DNA from: Muraenolepis orangiensis | Taxonomy: Eukaryota > Chordata > Actinopteri > Gadiformes > Muraenolepididae | DNA: 64,000 nucleotides | Reading direction: 5' to 3' | Assembly (NCBI GenBank): GCA_027704905.1 | Contig: CM051019.1 | Location: 18,362,892-18,426,891 of the forward strand | Part shown: piece after piece, positions 1 through 64,000 of the stretch | Layout of the letters: each line of letters opens with the position of its first letter | Position numbering within the stretch: the first letter of the stretch is position 1 | Position numbers and translations under genes: made by a program | Notes under the pieces: generated by a model | Databases searched by the model: none | Told to the model about the DNA's origin: nothing | Seen by the model: the letters and a program-made list of their open reading frames with translations, nothing else

Positions 1-627
1 CAGGGAAACATGAATTCTGAAGTGTATCAGCAAATTCTTGATAAGAATCTCCAGCCATCAGTCAGGAAGTTGAAACTGGGCCGTAAATGGGTTTTTCAAC
101 AAGACAACGACCCAAAACATACCAGCAAATCTACCAAGGAATGGTTCAGAAAAAAGAGGATTCGTACTCTGGATTGGCCAAGTCAAAGTCCGGACCTCAA
201 TCCAATTGAAATGTTGTGGCTAGACCTGAAGCGGGGGGTACATGCCAGATGTCCCTCCAACCTTTCTCAACTGGCTGAGTTCTGCAAGGAAGAGTGGGCA
301 AAAATCCCCCACAGCAGATGCGAGAGACTGGTCAGTGGCTATAGAAAACGTTTGATTGCAGTAATGGCTGCAAAAGGAGGTGCCACACGCTATTAACCAA
401 AAGGGTTCACATACTTTTGCACAAGTCATATTTTCAGTTTTTGTGGGAGAAACCACTTTTTTGAATAAATAATGAAAATACATCATTTTTCTTTGTTTGT
501 GTCCATTATTTGGAAAGTCCTGCTTTACAAATTGGTGTTTGGATATACATTTAATAAGGTTATTTTACATTTTTGTACAATTACAATGACCATGTCTAGG
601 GGGTTCACATACTTTCGAGCAGCACTG
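1..627 (+). mobile_element. Tc1/mariner element, 3' part (C-terminal transposase plus 3' terminal repeat)
   Basis: The reading frame ends at the stop 394-396 and gives the C-terminal half of a DD34E transposase. The catalytic D in QQDNDPKHT is separated by 34 residues from the E in SPDLNPIEMLW. After the stop the 3' terminal repeat carries GGTTCACATACTTTCGAGCA and ends CACTG at 627, followed by TA, the usual Tc1 target. The visible frame has no stop or frameshift. The 5' half lies before position 1, so integrity of the whole element is unknown. It sits in myo6 intron 26, opposite in orientation to the gene. Confidence 0.9.
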
Positions 628-639
628 TATATCCTAGAC

Positions 640-800
640 AGAAGAGTGGATACGCGTGTGTGTTGGACTCCCGGGCCGAAAGGTTCCGGGTTCAATGCCC
701 AGTGTCCACAGTCTCGGCCGGACAGTATAAACTACGGTTCGAAAGGCGTGATTGATTGACGATGCCTTTAACCGCGATGACGGTAACCAGGGGAGACAAC
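640..800 (+). mobile_element. Possible tRNA-derived SINE fragment
   Basis: GTTGGACTCCCGGGC followed by a spacer and GGTTCCGGGTTCAATGCCC resembles the anticodon-arm and B-box region of a tRNA-derived SINE head. No clear A box or tail was found, so this is tentative. Confidence 0.3.
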
Positions 801-810
801 GGACACCCAC

Positions 811-61016
<60,206 letters not shown>

Positions 61017-61154
61017 GACGCTCCCGACGGAAGGGCCTGGAAACCAACGACAAACAACACCACATTTGAAACGCTTCGATTTTAAAAATCTAATCAAATC
61101 AACAAAAACAGTTACAGTTACCGCCTCACATTCACTCATACACACACAAATACG

Positions 61155-61505
61155 TTCCCCCGTTCAGACACACATGGGTTCCCCCCGTTCAGACACACAT
61201 GGGTTCCCCCGTTCAGACACACATGGGTTCCCCCCGTTCAGACACACATGGGTTCCCCCGTTCAGACACATGGGTTCCCCCGTTCAGACACACATGGGTT
61301 CCCCCGTTCAGACACACATGGGTTCCCCCGTTCAGACACATGGGTTCCCCGTTCAGACACACATGGGTTCCCCCGTTCAGACACACATGGGTTCCCCCGT
61401 TCAGACACACATGGGTTCACCCGTTCAGAACACATGGGTTCACCCGTTCAGAAACACATGGGTTCCCCCGTTCAGACACACATGGGTTCCCCCGTTCAAA
61501 CACAC
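61155..61505. repeat. 24-bp minisatellite CCCCCGTTCAGACACACATG
   Basis: About 15 copies of CCCCGTTCAGACACACATGG plus GTTC, with unit losses, upstream of exon 1 in transcript order. A C run follows at 61508-61528. Confidence 0.95.
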
Positions 61506-61832
61506 AACAAACCCCCCCCCCCCCCCCACTGAGATCTGAAGAGTGCTTTGTTATTCAGACAAATCGACAAGGCTCCCCGGGGCCCTGCGGTGGCCCGGGT
61601 CACCAATTAGGACGTTATGGATCCTAACCGCAGACCATGTGACCACGATGAGGCGGGTAATAACGGGTGAGAAACAATATGAAATACCTATGACATTTCA
61701 AATATAACGAACTGTGATTGTAGTTTCTGCTAAAGAAAGTGGCGATTGCAGTTTTAATTATAGACATAGCGGCAAAGCTAACTATGCTAAGCTAAAGAAA
61801 ACAACAACACCAGTAAATTATACGTTTACAAC

Positions 61833-61991
<159 letters not shown>

Positions 61992-62099
61992 TACATCATG
62001 CAGGGTCCTGGAGCCACTAACCACTAACTCTTATTTATTTAATGGTTGTCCATATTTCAGTTCAACAAGCTTCCACTGTAGCCTCTGGCCACACAAAGA

Positions 62100-62765
62100 T
62101 GACTGACTGACTGACTGGCTGGCTGGCTCACTGACTGACTGGCTGACTAGCTGGCTCACTAACTGACTGACTCACTAACTGACTGGCTCACTGACTGACT
62201 GGCTGGATGGCTGACTGGCTCACTGACTGACTGGCTCACTAACTGACTGGCTCACTAACTGACTGGCTCACTGACTGACTGGCTCACTGACTGACTGGCT
62301 CACTAGACTGACTGACTTGCTGACTGGCTCACTGGCTCACTGACTGACTAGCTGACTGGCTGACTGACTGACTGACTCACTAACTGACTGGCTCACTGAC
62401 TGACTGGCTCACTGACTGACTGGCTCACTGACTGACTGGCTCACTGACTGGCTCACTGACTGACTAACTGACTGACTAGCTGGCTGACTGGGTCACTAAC
62501 TGACTGACTAGCTGACTGGCTCACTGACTGACAGCAGACTAGGCTGACGGCTCACTAACTGACTGGCTCACTGACTGACTGGCTCACTGACTGACTGACT
62601 AACTGACTGGCTCACTAACTGACTGGCTCACTAACTGACTGGCTCACTAACTGACTGGCTCACTAACTGACTGACTGGCTCACTAACTGACTGGCTCACT
62701 AACTGACTGGCTCACTAACTGACTGGCTCACTAACTGACTGGTTGACTGGCTCACTAACTGACTG
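62100..62765. repeat. Tetranucleotide-based array (ACTG/GCTC)n
   Basis: ACTGACTGGCTCACTAACTG and shorter variants fill 665 bp. Confidence 0.95.
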
Positions 62766-63206
62766 GCTGGAACCTTGGAGAACCTTAGAAGGTAAAGTTG
62801 GAGAGCAACCGCCTGGTGGGGAAACTAACTGTAAATAGACAATAGGGAGTTTTACAATAACAGCTGATCATCTTCCTGTGTTTCAACTCCACCACAGTCT
62901 ACTGCATGCTACTAGCCTAGCGACCCGCTACCGCTGCCTAGCGAGTAGGTAGCAGTAGGTTTACGTCTAAGAGCTCCGCTTTTGAAACCCCAACACACAC
63001 ACACACACACTAACAGTAATCCATTAAGTTCACATTTAGTCCGCTGGATTGGTTCCACAATCCACATGAGCCGACGTGCCTTTGTTCCTCCCCCCCGAGC
63101 GACAGCAACAATGGCCGTCAAACATGGGCGACCGAAGTGAAAACTAGCTAACCGCTAAACACCCCCACCACAACATGCTGGATCACAATGAGGAGAGACA
63201 CCGAGA
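62766..63206. other. 5' intronic stretch
   Basis: Unique sequence with a short (CA)n at 62993-63010. No promoter or non-coding exon of myo6 could be recognised. Confidence 0.55.
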
Positions 63207-63367
<161 letters not shown>

Positions 63368-63464
63368 CAAATGGTTGTAAGCACTATGGAGGTATCCTAG
63401 CAGTAAGACAGCAGGGGCCGATCCTTGTTAATGGACGCCCAGACATGTACTGAAGAATTCATAC

Positions 63465-63511
63465 CTGGTAGAAGACCAGCAATCACTTTGTAATCTTCTT
63501 CTCCAATCTCC
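63465..63511 (-). other. Candidate unassigned exon (47 bp)
   Basis: On the minus strand CTCCAG precedes and GTATGA follows a 47-bp segment that can read EIGEEDYKVIAGLLP. The frame is non-repetitive in a sea of repeats, but I do not recognise the protein and the pyrimidine tract is poor. It could be chance. Confidence 0.2.
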
Positions 63512-63641
63512 CTGGAGAACCACCCACCCACCCACCCACCCACACACACACACAGTGTAGACAGAGACAGAGAGAGAGAGAAACAGACACAGACACACAC
63601 ACACTGCAGAAAGAGACAGTCCCTACTGTTAGAAGAGAGAG

Positions 63642-63798
<157 letters not shown>

Positions 63799-63917
63799 CG
63801 TGCCATCAGGAAATACACATTCCTCTGACCACGTGACATCGGCCCACCAGCTGAGCACGGGCCCTTGGTGAATGAACACCCCAGATCAATCAAACATAAG
63901 GGCCCCAACTTAGGTAC

Positions 63918-64000
63918 CACGGTACAGGAGAGACCACCCCCCTCTGACACCCACGGTACAGGAGAGACCACCCCCCTCTGACACCCACGGTACAGGAGAG
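63918..64000. repeat. 34-bp tandem unit running off the window
   Basis: GGTACAGGAGAGACCACCCC plus CCTCTGACACCCAC is repeated and continues at the right edge. Confidence 0.85.

Overview
This is an intron-rich stretch of a teleost fish chromosome. Three things point to a teleost: a degenerate Rex3 non-LTR retrotransposon, a Tc1 transposase fragment with its 3' terminal repeat, and fish-type SINE and hAT-like debris among a very heavy load of micro- and minisatellites. The species is not determinable from the sequence.

One host gene fills the window on the minus strand: myosin VI (myo6), the minus-end-directed actin motor. I placed 26 coding exons from the start codon at 61016 down to 811. Every exon has AG/GT boundaries. 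They join in frame to 983 codons without a stop, ending in the single-alpha-helix region. The distal tail and cargo-binding domain lie beyond position 1. P-loop, switch I, insert 1, switch II, the TEDS-site threonine, SH1 helix, insert 2, IQ motif and three-helix bundle are all visible. Several sit at the residue numbers known for human MYO6.

The introns are mostly repeats. From left to right they hold: a Tc1 end (1-627); a 1.3-kb purine minisatellite against exon 23; a 3.2-kb element with about 190-bp inverted repeats and one 717-codon ORF (7233-10471); a 47-bp minisatellite (11.9-13.0 kb); a 2-kb 20-bp minisatellite (13.8-15.8 kb); 41-bp arrays (16.1-17.0, 19.9-20.6 and, inverted, 56.4-56.9 kb); a 60-bp unit in two arrays (24.0 and 29.0 kb); a perfect 43-bp-arm hairpin beside exon 12 (31.5 kb); a 4.6-kb array (33.8-38.4 kb); Rex3 with a perfect 17-bp target duplication (52.3-55.6 kb); and a 12-bp array split by a hAT-like element (58.8-60.6 kb).

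Two things stand out. First, the ORF of the 7.2-10.5 kb element does not look like a DDE transposase. It carries, in order, the acidic motifs of a FEN/XPG-type PIN nuclease and ends in a cysteine-rich CXC-like knuckle. Second, tandem repeats lie directly against many myo6 splice acceptors, including a (UG)69 tract with no pyrimidine tract at exon 24. The exon 24 donor has also been copied into the adjacent repeat and into intron 22.
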